Of a DNA stretch of 56,189 nt, positions 7,175 through 16,183 are shown piece by piece. How positions within the stretch are numbered: the stretch's first letter is position 1; each line of letters starts with the position of its first letter. A model generated the notes under the pieces. It searched no databases. It was not told the DNA's origin and worked only from the letters and a program-made list of their open reading frames with translations. The stretch lies in contig JAJEDI010000069.1 of NCBI GenBank assembly GCA_022821585.1, positions 1 to 56,189 on the forward strand, given 5' to 3'. The DNA comes from Caldilineaceae bacterium. Its GTDB lineage: Bacteria > Chloroflexota > Anaerolineae > Caldilineales > Caldilineaceae. A program made the position numbers and the translations under genes.

Positions 7175-9229
7175 ATGGCACAGATGCAGATTAGGGCGAT
7201 CGATACGATCCGACTGGCGCGCGACGCCGGCCCGCGCGTGCGCACCGCAGCCGTCGAACTGGCACGCTGGATCGAAAGACTGGGGGCAAGGAAGCCGGCC
7301 ATCGGTGCAGACGCGGGGGATGTGACGGCGTTGTTAAGCACAAACGCGACCGACCTGGAGCCGGAGCACTTCTGTATCGACGTGGAGAGCGCCGCGACGC
7401 TGCACATTACGGGCGGCGATGGACGCGGCGTGTTGTATGGCGTGCAGGAATGCATCGACCGCGCCCGTCTGGGTCGGGCCATCATGACGATGACCGATGG
7501 CCCCCATTTTGCTCTGCGCAGCCTAGATATGTGGGAGACGCCATCCAGCATGGTCTGGTGTCTGCCATTTGACAGCATTCTGGACTATGACAAAATGCGG
7601 CGGCCCGAGGAGATCCCGGAGTACCTGGATTTCGCCCGGCGGCTGCTGGCCATGCGCGTCAACAGCCTCACCCTGTTCTCCCAATACGCGTCGAGAGGGT
7701 CGTTGTTCGAACGCTGGCTCTCACGCGCCGAGCCGGTCGAGCGGTTCGCGCAGTTTATGGATCGTTTTGGCGTCTCAATACGTTTGGCGCTCCACTACAC
7801 CTCTCCCGACGAAAATGGCCACTATGTGACGCTGTGTCCGTACTCGGATCATATCCGTGAGCAGTGGCAAGACTTTGTGGCGCGTATGGCCGTCGCTATG
7901 CCGACGGTGCGCAATTTCAGGCTGAGAGGCGCCGGCGAAGAGGCGCCTGGCCCTCACGAAGACGGTTGCGACCGCTGCGCTGCGACGCCCCTGCGCGAGC
8001 GTGTTCTAGCAGGCATACGCGTGGTCAGCGACGCCGTGGCCACCCTCGGCGGCGATCTGATGTGGCTCACCGGCACCGACCAGGCCGCCCATGCCAGCGC
8101 GGAGGCGGAAATGTATGGCGACTGGGGGGATGACCTTCCCGAAAACGTGCGGATCGCACACTGCCACAACTACTGGGACCTCCGCCCACCTTACCCCCCG
8201 CACCCGATCTGGAACCATACCGGGAATCGGCCCGCAGAACGTTCGCCCTATCTGCTTCAGGTCGCGCTGGTGGGCGATTCGGCCGGCATGAACTTTTTGC
8301 CGTGCTCGATGGCGCACCGCTGGCACGTGGACTTTCGCACGGCGGCGGACAAGGGATACGAGGGATGTGACGCCAACATGGCCGTACATCCCCAGTACGT
8401 AGACCATCCGCTCAACCTCTCCAACTGGTACGCCTACGGCAAGCTGTGCTGGAACCCCTACCTTGCCCCGGACGGAATCTTGTGCGAATGGCTGACGATG
8501 GAGTACGGCGCGGATGCGGTGGCGTTCCTGCCTGGCCTGCGCGAAACCTATCCCGCCACCATTGGCGCGCTGTTCAGCCGCAGCGCCTTTACCCAGTGCC
8601 ACAGTTATGTTGCCCGCTACAACTACCTTGATACGCGGCTCAACGGACCGTGGCGCGTGTGGACGGACCTCCTGCATCCAGGGATGGACCGGGTCGGCGA
8701 GAAGGTCCTCGGCCTGGAGTTGCCGCTCGACGCCTACCCTGAGGCCCAGCGCGAGGCGCTGCGCAACGACCCGCGTCACCAACTTATTTTCCACCGCATG
8801 CCATTAACCGGCGCCTATGCCGCCGAGTTGATGGCGGAGAAGCGCATAGCCACCGGCCATATGGAAAGCGTGCTGGCAGCGTGGCAGCAACTGGAAGGCA
8901 GGATTGACCCGGCTTCCTTTGCTCACGTCGCCGGATTGCTCGAAGCCAACCTGAACGACGTGCGCATCTTTGTGGACTGTTTCGGGCTGTACCTGGACTA
9001 CAAACTGGGGCGGCTGCAGGCGGCGCAGATCGAGGCAATGCGCGCCCGTTACGCCGGCGTTCCCAAGGGCGAGGCCACGGTGGGGTCCCCGTATGACGGC
9101 TGGTTCTGGGATCACTTCGGCTGGCAGGGCACCTACCTGGAGTTCCTGGACGATCTGGACAACCTGTTGCGGGGTGAGACGCCCGGCCCGTTCTTTGCCG
9201 GCGGAGCGACGGAGAGACAGTCGGAATGA
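7175..9229 (+). CDS. GH67-like (alpha-glucuronidase-related) glycoside hydrolase
   Basis: The protein has about 684 residues. The N-terminal part is an alpha/beta domain ending in GGDGRGVLYGVQE, typical of the domain before GH67/GH20 barrels. The barrel follows with FALRSLDMWETPS and the acid/base-like segment GAGEEAPGP (Glu near 255), which resembles the GH67 catalytic strand. NWYAYGKLCWNP and the following helix match the GH67 C-terminal region. The GH67 base residues could not be placed, so activity is uncertain. A GTG at 7136 is possible; I favour ATG 7175, where family similarity begins, although its ribosome site is weak. It is the last gene of the sugar operon. No signal peptide is seen, so it probably acts on imported oligosaccharides. 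Confidence 0.65.
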   Translation: MAQMQIRAIDTIRLARDAGPRVRTAAVELARWIERLGARKPAIGADAGDVTALLSTNATDLEPEHFCIDVESAATLHITGGDGRGVLYGVQECIDRARLGRAIMTMTDGPHFALRSLDMWETPSSMVWCLPFDSILDYDKMRRPEEIPEYLDFARRLLAMRVNSLTLFSQYASRGSLFERWLSRAEPVERFAQFMDRFGVSIRLALHYTSPDENGHYVTLCPYSDHIREQWQDFVARMAVAMPTVRNFRLRGAGEEAPGPHEDGCDRCAATPLRERVLAGIRVVSDAVATLGGDLMWLTGTDQAAHASAEAEMYGDWGDDLPENVRIAHCHNYWDLRPPYPPHPIWNHTGNRPAERSPYLLQVALVGDSAGMNFLPCSMAHRWHVDFRTAADKGYEGCDANMAVHPQYVDHPLNLSNWYAYGKLCWNPYLAPDGILCEWLTMEYGADAVAFLPGLRETYPATIGALFSRSAFTQCHSYVARYNYLDTRLNGPWRVWTDLLHPGMDRVGEKVLGLELPLDAYPEAQREALRNDPRHQLIFHRMPLTGAYAAELMAEKRIATGHMESVLAAWQQLEGRIDPASFAHVAGLLEANLNDVRIFVDCFGLYLDYKLGRLQAAQIEAMRARYAGVPKGEATVGSPYDGWFWDHFGWQGTYLEFLDDLDNLLRGETPGPFFAGGATERQSE

Positions 9230-9249
9230 AGTTTCAAAGAGGTACTCTG

Positions 9250-9267
9250 CGGCCGGTCTGCCGGCCG
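9250..9267. terminator. Hairpin between convergent genes
   Basis: CGGCCGG-TCTG-CCGGCCG, a 7-bp perfect stem lying between the plus-strand GH67-like gene and the minus-strand beta-propeller gene. It lacks a clear T-run and may act as a bidirectional terminator. Confidence 0.35.
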
Positions 9268-9361
9268 GGCCGCCCTTCACGGGATCGGATTCGAGCAACC
9301 GGTGCGCTTCGATGACACGGTCGGCGGTGGCATTAACAGGCAAATCGCGCTTGTCACGGCA

Positions 9362-10825
9362 TCAGGACTCATTCACAGCGAAGATGCGCGCGTCGCGCAA
9401 GTAGAAGCGCAGGCAGACGTCACGCCCGGCAAGGCCCGCCGTATCCTTCTCACCCCACCGCAGCGGCAGGGCGGCGCCATCCACGTCGCTGAGGACACAC
9501 CTTTCGCGCTCGTAGCCCTCGATGGCGCTGCCGTCCGGCTGCCGCACCTCCACCATCACGTAGGCCTGATCGGGTAGCAGCGTGCCCGTGCCGCTCTGCA
9601 GGTTGACCGTCAGGGGGCGTTGCGGGACCTTGAACAGGCGCGACGAAAACTCGGCGTTCGACTGCGACCCCACCCAGGTAATGCGGTCGACCGGCGTGCT
9701 GTAGCGCCGCATCGTGTTGTACTCGAGGAAGCACAGGCGGCCATCAACGACAAAAGGCGTGCAGGTCGTAAACACGCCCACGTGCATCTCGCGCGCCGGG
9801 CGCTGCCAGCGCCGCCCATCGTGACTCACCCACCATTCATAGGCGATATGAGTCCCGTGTTCGCCAATCATGAGCGGGCTGCGGGCATAGTTGCGCATAA
9901 GGCCGACAAAGCGATCACGGTAGGTGAACACGGTAAACATGTAGAGTTCGAGGTCCGGGGGATCATCCGCATCCGGTTCGATGAAGTTCTCCAGGCGCGA
10001 CCAGTGGGCGCCGTCGTCACTGCTGCGGATAGCCAGCACGCGGCGCTGGTTTGGCCCGATGTTGTCCGGCAACGCCGCTGGGAATGGCCGCTTTACGGCT
10101 TGGTAGCAAAGGTATTTCCGGCTGCGCGGGTCGTAGATGGCCGAAAAGGCGTCGTTGCCGTCGCGGAAGGCCGGATTGTGCTCCCACTCCTGCCAGTGCA
10201 GACCATCCGCCGAAAAGGCCGCGCCGGCGTTGTGGACCGGATGATGCCCCGGCAACGTCCCTTCGGCGTGCGCGGGCCCCCAGCCGGTGTGGATCATGGC
10301 GTAGCGGCGACTGAGATCGGTCGCCTCGTCGTTCCGCATCACCGAAAAGATGCCGCCATTGTCGATCAACACGTTGGGCGACTTCGCGTCCGCGACGATG
10401 CCCAGGTCCGGCCGTTCGAAGTGGATGCCATCGCGCGTGCGGGCATAGCAGACCTGCCACTTCATCCTGGAGGGGTCCCAGCCCGGGCGTGTTATGCTAA
10501 AGGTTTTGTCGCTCTCCGAATGGCTGCGTGCGCTGGCCTGTTCGGCGCTCAGCCGCTCGACGAGAAACCGCTCGGGGCTGCGCCGCAGACTGTACCAGAC
10601 GTGGATTGTGCCGTCGGGCTCCTGGAGGCTGGTGAACGCCAGGTTCTGGGCGAATTCGTTCAGGTCCTCCTCCAGCCCTTCAGGAGGGCTTTCATCGCCA
10701 ACGAGCCGGCAGCCGCCCGTAAGCAGCCGGCCGCGCGGCTCATGCGCGTCTTCCAGGGACATGAAGAGCAGAGTCAGGGCATCTCTGTCCTGCGGTTGGT
10801 CCACAACTGGATTGGCCCCGTTCAT
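9362..10825 (-). CDS. Five-bladed beta-propeller glycosidase-like protein (GH32/GH43-type fold)
   Basis: The 487-residue protein has repeated propeller-blade signatures: WYSLRR, CYARTRDGIHFERPD, FSADGLHWQEWE, AIYDPRSRKYLCY, RSSDDGAHWSRLE and VSHDGRRWQRP. This pattern is typical of GH32/GH43/GH117-like hydrolases and sialidase-like propellers. The C-terminal ~90 residues form a beta-sandwich-like tail. There is no signal peptide, so it is probably cytoplasmic. It is encoded opposite to the preceding sugar operon and converges on it. The active-site acids could not be assigned, so the exact family and substrate are open. Confidence 0.6.
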   Translation of the reverse strand: MNGANPVVDQPQDRDALTLLFMSLEDAHEPRGRLLTGGCRLVGDESPPEGLEEDLNEFAQNLAFTSLQEPDGTIHVWYSLRRSPERFLVERLSAEQASARSHSESDKTFSITRPGWDPSRMKWQVCYARTRDGIHFERPDLGIVADAKSPNVLIDNGGIFSVMRNDEATDLSRRYAMIHTGWGPAHAEGTLPGHHPVHNAGAAFSADGLHWQEWEHNPAFRDGNDAFSAIYDPRSRKYLCYQAVKRPFPAALPDNIGPNQRRVLAIRSSDDGAHWSRLENFIEPDADDPPDLELYMFTVFTYRDRFVGLMRNYARSPLMIGEHGTHIAYEWWVSHDGRRWQRPAREMHVGVFTTCTPFVVDGRLCFLEYNTMRRYSTPVDRITWVGSQSNAEFSSRLFKVPQRPLTVNLQSGTGTLLPDQAYVMVEVRQPDGSAIEGYERERCVLSDVDGAALPLRWGEKDTAGLAGRDVCLRFYLRDARIFAVNES

Positions 10826-10941
10826 ACGCCTTGCCCCCCCTCTGGCCCGTTCGCCACCATCGTCAGGCAGAGGCGGCTGCGGGTGAAAGCGCGGGTTTCC
10901 TACCCCGCTGCCACGAACCTCGTCAGCTTTCCGGCTTCACA

Positions 10942-11973
10942 TCACGCCAACGCGGCCACCATCTCGTCGGTGTAGCCAAAGATGGCCGGCGTACCGCCGG
11001 TGTGAACGAACACCACCGGCTCCTGCGCCGGCAGGGCGCCCCCGCGGATGTGCGCCACAAGCCCGGAAAGCGCCTTGCTTGTGTAGACCGGATCGGTGAG
11101 GACCCCCTCGGTCCGGGCGAGCAGCCGCAGGGCCTCCAGCCCCTCCGGCGTGGGGATGCCGTAGCGCTCGCCGACGAAGGAGTCGTCGTTGTCGAAGTCG
11201 GCCGCGGTCAGGGTCACGTCCAGGTCCAGCCGTTCCGCGGCCTGGTTCGCCATCTCTGCCATGCGCTCTTCGTTGCCGTTTTTGGATGACGGGTTGATCC
11301 CCTTCACCTGCATCGGGCTTCCCACCGCCTTTAATCCGAGAACGAGCCCGGCCTGGGTCGTGTCGGCCGCGCTGACGTACATGTGCTGCAGTTCGACGCC
11401 CTGCTCGCGGCTCTGCCGCACCACTTCGAGGGCGGACTGGGCGTAGGCGATGACATCCAGGTCAATGGTATCGGCCTGCCGCGGTACGTAGACGTTGTGG
11501 CCGGCCGCCCGTAGTTCCTCAGCCTTGGCCGCGATCGCCTCCTGCTGGCGGTCGCGGTCGTTGTCTGAGAGCACCGTCACATGCGCGCCCAGCAGCCGCT
11601 GGATCAGGTTGTTGCCCGTGATCGCGGTCTTGTCGATCTCCCGCTCCGACCGCAGGATCAGATACAGCGTGATACCCAGCTTGGCGCAGGCCCCGGCCAG
11701 CTGGCGGCAGTAGTTGGACTGCACGGCCGCGCCGAAGACGATTGTATCGGCGCCGCGCTCCACCGCCACCGCCAGGCTGTACTCGAGCATGCGGGTCTTG
11801 TTGCCCCCGAACGCCAGCCCGGTCAGGTCGTCCCGTTTGATATAGACCTGCGGCCCGCCCAGAGCCGCGCTGAACCGCGGCAGATGCTCCAGCGGCGTAT
11901 TCACCTCGCCCAGGTGAACGCGGTTCAGATTGGCCATCGCCATCTCTAATTTGCTTTCCAGTGCGGACCCCAT
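10942..11973 (-). CDS. PLP-dependent D-cysteine desulfhydrase / ACC deaminase family enzyme
   Basis: This 343-residue fold-type II PLP enzyme has the PLP-binding lysine at about residue 59 in LAFGGNKTRMLEY. The substrate-binding segment GAAVQSNYCRQLAGACAKLG and the C-terminal VFVHTGGTPAIFGY are family hallmarks. The start is ATG 11973, chosen because AAAGGAGG lies eight bases upstream; a start 14 codons earlier has no such site. Members degrade D-cysteine or 1-aminocyclopropane-1-carboxylate, or act on related D-amino acids. It stands alone between the propeller gene and the exporter, so context does not settle the substrate. Confidence 0.85.
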   Translation of the reverse strand: MGSALESKLEMAMANLNRVHLGEVNTPLEHLPRFSAALGGPQVYIKRDDLTGLAFGGNKTRMLEYSLAVAVERGADTIVFGAAVQSNYCRQLAGACAKLGITLYLILRSEREIDKTAITGNNLIQRLLGAHVTVLSDNDRDRQQEAIAAKAEELRAAGHNVYVPRQADTIDLDVIAYAQSALEVVRQSREQGVELQHMYVSAADTTQAGLVLGLKAVGSPMQVKGINPSSKNGNEERMAEMANQAAERLDLDVTLTAADFDNDDSFVGERYGIPTPEGLEALRLLARTEGVLTDPVYTSKALSGLVAHIRGGALPAQEPVVFVHTGGTPAIFGYTDEMVAALA

Positions 11974-12061
11974 GACCACGCCTCCTTTTGATCTCTCCGA
12001 ATACTGATCTGTCAATACGTCGCAAGCATATAAGCGCCTGACAAGAATGAAGCGCCGGCCG

Positions 12062-13855
12062 CTAGTCGCCGGCCGGCTGCAGTTCCGGCTGCCCGCTCAG
12101 CTGCCAGGAGCGCGCCAGGCTCTGCGTCTCAACCATCTGGGCGTATCGTCCGCCGCGCGCCATCAACTCGTCGTGGGCGCCGCTTTCGACGATGCGACCA
12201 CTGTCCAGCACGACGATCTTGTCGGCGTGGCGGATGGTCGAGAGGCGGTGGGCGATCACCAGCGTGGTGCGGTTGCGCGTGAGGCGGTTGAGCGCCTGCT
12301 GGATCAGCCACTCGGTCTCGGTGTCCACCGAGGAGGTGGCCTCGTCCAGGATCAGGATCGGCGCGTCTTTCAGCAGGGCGCGTGCGATCGAGATGCGCTG
12401 CTTCTGCCCGCCGGACAGGAGCACGCCGCGCTCGCCGATGATCGTGTTGTACCCGTCGGGCAGGTCGACGACGAACTCGTGCGCGTTGGACGCCTGCGCC
12501 GCCTGCACGATCTCATCGACCGTTGCCTCGGGGCGGCCGAAAGCAATGTTCTGGCGCACGGTGCCGTGGAAAAGGAAGACATCCTGCATGACCGAGGCCA
12601 CATTGGCGCGCAGGAACTCCAGGTCGAGGCTGCGCAGGTCGTGCCCGCCGATGCAGACCTGTCCGTCCTGGGGATCGTAGAAGCGGGGGATGAGGCGGCT
12701 GACGGTCGTCTTGCCGGCGCCGGTCGCGCCCACCAGCGCCACCATCTCGCCGGCGCCGATCTCGAAATCGATCCCGTTCAGCACCGCCTCTTCAGACTGA
12801 TAGCCGAAGGAAACTTCGCGGAAGGCAACGTCCCAGCGGGAGATTTGGGGCGTGACCGCGTCCGGCGGGCTGCTGATCTCCGGTTGCACCGCCAGCAGTT
12901 CGAAGATGCGCTCCTGGCTGGCGCCGGCCCGGTGCAGCGTGTCGCTGATGTCGGCCAGCTTGAGGAAAGGCTGGTAGATATAGGCCAGGTAGGCGATGAA
13001 GACGAAGAGGTCGGCGACATTCAGCGTGCCGGCGAGAGCGAGGCTGCCGCCCACCCAGACAGCGACGACGACACCCACGCCGCCGGAGAACTCGACTACG
13101 GCCGAGGGCAAGAGAGAGACTTTGTTTGCCGCGCAGATTTTGTCGCGGTAGTCGGCCGCCGAACTCGCCACATGTGCCGCCTGCGCCTTCTCCTTGCCAA
13201 AGGACTTGATTTCGGTGATGCCGGAGAAGCTGTCCTGCACCTGGGCCACCAGATCGGAGATGCCGGCCCGCACCTGGCGCCACATCCGGCGGACCTCCCT
13301 GGTGTAGCGGTAGATGACATAGCCGCCGATCGGCAGCGGCAGCACCACCAGCAACGCCAGCAACGGGTGGATCCAGAACAGAACACACCACATGGTGATG
13401 GGGATGACGGTCGCCAGAATCAGTTCGGGCACGCCGTGGGCGATGAAGTCCTCCAGCGTTTCGATGTCGTTGACGGAGCGTACGATCAGGGCGCCCGTGC
13501 GCTGTCGGTTGTAGAAGCTGTGGGAGAGCTGCTGCAGGTGGCGGTAGACGCGCGCCATCAGGTCGGTGGTGACGCCATAGGACGCGACGTGGGAGAAGCG
13601 GCCGTAGAAGTAGCGGCCGGCGCCGCGCAGCACATAGACAATCCCCAACACCGCGGTCATCGCCAGCAGGCCGGAGGTCGAGCCGCCGCCTTCGGTGATC
13701 CACAGGATGAGGCGGCGCACCAGCAGGGGCGGGACAAGGGTCGTCGCCGAAAAGAGCAGCCCGCTGAGAATCGAGAGAGCCATCAGCTTGCGGTGATCGC
13801 CCAGGATATGCCAGAGCCCGGTCAGAAAGCCTTGCGGCGGGTCGTTGGTGGTCAT
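12062..13855 (-). CDS. ABC exporter, fused permease and ATPase (MsbA/MdlB type)
   Basis: The protein has 597 residues from ATG 13855; a GTG 12 codons earlier (13891) is possible, and neither has a clear ribosome site. Residues 1-320 form the six-helix ABC type-1 transmembrane domain. Residues 340-597 form the nucleotide-binding domain with Walker A GATGAGKTT (376-384), signature LSGGQKQR (480-487), Walker B LILDEATS (501-508) and H-loop AHRLS. Such half-transporters work as homo- or heterodimers and export lipids, drugs or peptides. No partner half-transporter adjoins it, so a homodimer is most likely. The cargo is unknown. Confidence 0.9.
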   Translation of the reverse strand: MTTNDPPQGFLTGLWHILGDHRKLMALSILSGLLFSATTLVPPLLVRRLILWITEGGGSTSGLLAMTAVLGIVYVLRGAGRYFYGRFSHVASYGVTTDLMARVYRHLQQLSHSFYNRQRTGALIVRSVNDIETLEDFIAHGVPELILATVIPITMWCVLFWIHPLLALLVVLPLPIGGYVIYRYTREVRRMWRQVRAGISDLVAQVQDSFSGITEIKSFGKEKAQAAHVASSAADYRDKICAANKVSLLPSAVVEFSGGVGVVVAVWVGGSLALAGTLNVADLFVFIAYLAYIYQPFLKLADISDTLHRAGASQERIFELLAVQPEISSPPDAVTPQISRWDVAFREVSFGYQSEEAVLNGIDFEIGAGEMVALVGATGAGKTTVSRLIPRFYDPQDGQVCIGGHDLRSLDLEFLRANVASVMQDVFLFHGTVRQNIAFGRPEATVDEIVQAAQASNAHEFVVDLPDGYNTIIGERGVLLSGGQKQRISIARALLKDAPILILDEATSSVDTETEWLIQQALNRLTRNRTTLVIAHRLSTIRHADKIVVLDSGRIVESGAHDELMARGGRYAQMVETQSLARSWQLSGQPELQPAGD

Positions 13856-13986
13856 GGCTATGAATATCCGGTTGTAGGTCTCAATTAACACTAGCTTTCG
13901 AGGTTGGCGCAGTCAATGAAAACATATCTACCAAGCTTCGGGCCGTTCGCGATCCAAAGTGAGGCCAAGAGGATGTTTCTCTCTCC

Positions 13987-14139
13987 TCACTCAAAAGGGG
14001 ACGTAGCCGTGGGGTACGGCGAAGCACGTGGAATGACGGCCATCAGACCTGACGGTTCAAAATCAAAGAAATAATACATCAGGGCCATCAGTCCCATCCC
14101 AAAGATAGTGGCAAGAATCAAGTTCACGAGCTTCTGCAT
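13987..14139 (-). CDS. Possible small single-span membrane protein
   Basis: A 50-codon frame begins ATG 14139 (MQKLVNLILATIFGMGLMAL) and is hydrophobic over residues 4-25, followed by a Pro/Ser/Thr-rich tail. It overlaps the last 77 bases of the upstream lipoprotein gene in a different frame. It has no clear ribosome site. It may be real and translationally coupled, or the lipoprotein gene may have shifted frame near its end. The evidence is only hydrophobicity and position. Confidence 0.25.
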   Translation of the reverse strand: MQKLVNLILATIFGMGLMALMYYFFDFEPSGLMAVIPRASPYPTATSPFE

Positions 14140-15268
14140 AGCTGTCACTGGCAATCCGCCTTGCGTTTGGCACGTTTGAATCAGTAGTTCCCTCCTGCGT
14201 CAGCGCCGCCGCATTCCACAGCGCCGCCCGCCGCATAAACACACCGGCATCTTCCCGCCAGTTTGCATAGCCGATCCTCTGGTCGTCGGTCAGCCAGTTG
14301 ATCTTCCGCTGCAGGCAGGCAGCCAGCTCCTCATCCCCGGCAGTCAGCGCAAAACCGCCGTACTCCACATCTTCGTCGAGCGCGGTAACCACAAATTCGC
14401 CGCCGCGCGCGTAGGCCGTTTCCCGGTTCCCGATCTCCCCGCGCGCGATCGCGTCGATCCGGCCCTTTTCAAGCGCCTCGAAGAGTTCCGTCTCACCTGT
14501 CTCATCGCCCAGGTAGACCACCTGCGGCATGCCGTCAGAAGGCGGCTGCAAATGCCGCCGCCCGGCCAGGCTGTCCGACTCGCCCGCGGCCGTGATAACA
14601 TAGTCTGGGCCGCCGTCGGCAACGACCATGCCCGCCGGCGTTTCCACCTGCACGCCGGCCGCCAGCACGCCATCCGCGTCCACAAGGCCCACGAGCTCGA
14701 GCAGGCGGAACTCTCCGGTGGTCCCGGCCAGTGCGCCGACGCGCACGCCGCTCGTCAGATCGGCATAGCCAGCCAGGCGGTCTTCGTCCTCGGCTCGCAC
14801 GAGCAACGACTGGCGAAAGGCGACGTGCCCGGCAGTGAACACGACCGCCTTTCTGCCCGCCGCGTCCACGGTGCGCGAGTCCAGGATGGTGATGCCGCCC
14901 CCGACGATGTCGTACTGCGGCGTACGGGCCTGCAGCCAGATGTCGTCCCAGACGGCGATGGGGTGGCGGGCAAAGGAGAATCCAGCGCCGTCCATCGCTT
15001 CAAGGGCGGTCAGCAGGTCGGCCTCATAGCCGAGATGCGTCTGAAAGCCTTCCGAGTCCGGGTCCCCGTCGGCGCTGTAGCTGACGGGCGCGAAGTAGGC
15101 GTAGAAGCCGACGTTCAGAACGCGCCCCTCCTCCACACATCGCTCCGCCGACCTGCCGCCCTGCTCCACCGGCGGCGCATAGGTGCAGCCCGCAGCAATC
15201 AGACACAGCATGACCAGCACCCCCTTTCCAATCAGCCTCGCACGCGAAAGGCTGTCCGGTTTGCTCAT
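14063..15268 (-). CDS. Family-3 extracellular solute-binding lipoprotein
   Basis: The protein has 401 residues from ATG 15268, supported by AGAGGAG just upstream and by a lipoprotein signal with lipobox LIAAGC (Cys28). The frame extends upstream without a stop, but that part belongs to a decayed gene (15294-15580). The mature protein follows the amino-acid/opine-type binding fold: LNVGFYAYFAPVSY, GYEADLLTALEAM and YDIVGGGITI near the N-terminus. The C-terminal ~20 residues look unlike a normal ending, so a late frameshift is possible. No permease or ATPase is beside it. It is the last gene in the diol dehydratase direction of transcription. Confidence 0.8.
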   Translation of the reverse strand: MSKPDSLSRARLIGKGVLVMLCLIAAGCTYAPPVEQGGRSAERCVEEGRVLNVGFYAYFAPVSYSADGDPDSEGFQTHLGYEADLLTALEAMDGAGFSFARHPIAVWDDIWLQARTPQYDIVGGGITILDSRTVDAAGRKAVVFTAGHVAFRQSLLVRAEDEDRLAGYADLTSGVRVGALAGTTGEFRLLELVGLVDADGVLAAGVQVETPAGMVVADGGPDYVITAAGESDSLAGRRHLQPPSDGMPQVVYLGDETGETELFEALEKGRIDAIARGEIGNRETAYARGGEFVVTALDEDVEYGGFALTAGDEELAACLQRKINWLTDDQRIGYANWREDAGVFMRRAALWNAAALTQEGTTDSNVPNARRIASDSYAEARELDSCHYLWDGTDGPDVLFL

Positions 15269-15293
15269 AAGGTCTCCTCTGACAGGTAATTCC

Positions 15294-15580
15294 TTACCGC
15301 ACCGCAATCTCGCCATGCCGCGCCAGGCCCACGTCGTCCAGCGTCCGCGTTTCCTTGAAGCGCTCCCTAGCCCCTGCCTTTCCAGCCGCTTGATAACCGT
15401 TTCAGTCAGATGCTTGCCGAAATCCCTTTGGGGGTCCCAGATGCCCCGCGCGTTGAGAATCTCGGTTGCCGGCATAGCCTCCGGGTAGACCTCTCACAAA
15501 ACCTGCAGAACCGCATCCTCCAAAAGCAAAAGGCCCATATCGGCCGTCTTCTTCGGCCCTCTCGTCTCACTCATCGTCAT
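15294..15580 (-). pseudogene. Decayed small conserved protein gene (nonsense plus frameshift)
   Basis: Reading from ATG 15580 (AAGGAAG upstream) gives MTMSETRGPKKTADMGLL and then a TGA after LLLEDAVLQVL. The same frame resumes directly with EVYPEAMPATEILNARGIWD. After KRLERQGL the reading must shift by one base to continue with RERFKETRTLDDVGLARHG and stop at TAA 15294-15296. Repairing both faults gives a smooth basic protein of about 95 residues. I do not recognise the family. The stop looks like an Arg CGA to TGA change. The gene lies between the small dehydratase subunit and the lipoprotein. Confidence 0.6.
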
Positions 15581-15651
15581 GCTTCCTTAATCCCGGCCTC
15601 CCACCGGCCCACAAGGTTGCCCTTTCGCAACTACTAAAAACTGTCGCACAA

Positions 15652-16107
15652 CTACTCCAGTTCCCGGCGCAGCAGGCCGCGTTCCCTATAGACGTTGGCG
15701 GCCTCCTCGACAAAGGCGGCCGTGGCCGCGGCGTTGAACTCAGCGCGCAGACGCTGCGCCAGCGCCTCGTACTCCTCGAAGCTGCAGCGTCCGGGCCGCA
15801 GCATCTCGTACATCTCCAGGAGCGTGTCGTTGGGGACGGCCGTCAGCTCGGAAGCCCGTTCCAGGTTCTGCGCCAGTTGCGGGTAACCGGCGCCGCGGGC
15901 GATTTCAGCCTGGGCGCGCAGCGTCTCCGCGCTGATGCTGTAGTCCTCGGAGGATATATCTTCGCTCAGCGTCTTCTGCAGCGAGAGATCACGCAAGGGC
16001 CGCCCGCTCGCCGCGGCGAGAGTGTCATTCCGGTTGGCGTAGAGGGGATAGCCTCCGTTCGAGGACTGCGAGGTATTTCCTCGCTCCTCACTTCTTTCGT
16101 CTGTCAT
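15652..16107 (-). CDS. Diol/glycerol dehydratase small subunit (PduE-like)
   Basis: This 151-residue small subunit of the coenzyme-B12-dependent diol dehydratase is recognised by the order of conserved blocks: YPLYANRND, SGRPLRDLSL, SAETLRAQAEIARGAGYPQL, ASELTAVPNDTLLEMYEMLRP and the ending NVYRERGLLRREL. It should assemble with the fused large/medium protein encoded 76 bp upstream. The ~20-residue Ser/Glu-rich N-terminus is not like the encapsulation peptides of Pdu microcompartment enzymes. AAGGA lies upstream of ATG 16107. Confidence 0.9.
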   Translation of the reverse strand: MTDERSEERGNTSQSSNGGYPLYANRNDTLAAASGRPLRDLSLQKTLSEDISSEDYSISAETLRAQAEIARGAGYPQLAQNLERASELTAVPNDTLLEMYEMLRPGRCSFEEYEALAQRLRAEFNAAATAAFVEEAANVYRERGLLRRELE

Positions 16108-16183
16108 GATCCAGCGTCCTTGCGCTCAAGGCCGGGGAGAGCAGTTCTCTCACTCCTCTCTCCTCTTCCCTCACTCCTCGCCC

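Noticed and set aside
9620..10975. Plus-strand 451-codon frame opposite the beta-propeller gene
   Set aside because: No recognisable domain; the minus strand has clear propeller-blade repeats.
12047..13888. Long plus-strand frame (613 codons) opposite the ABC exporter
   Set aside because: Antisense shadow rich in Asp, Gly, Arg and Val; the exporter on the minus strand has all ABC motifs.
15269..15475. N-terminal extension of the family-3 binding lipoprotein frame
   Set aside because: The extension is the second part of a decayed upstream gene; the lipoprotein has its own ribosome site and signal peptide at 15268.
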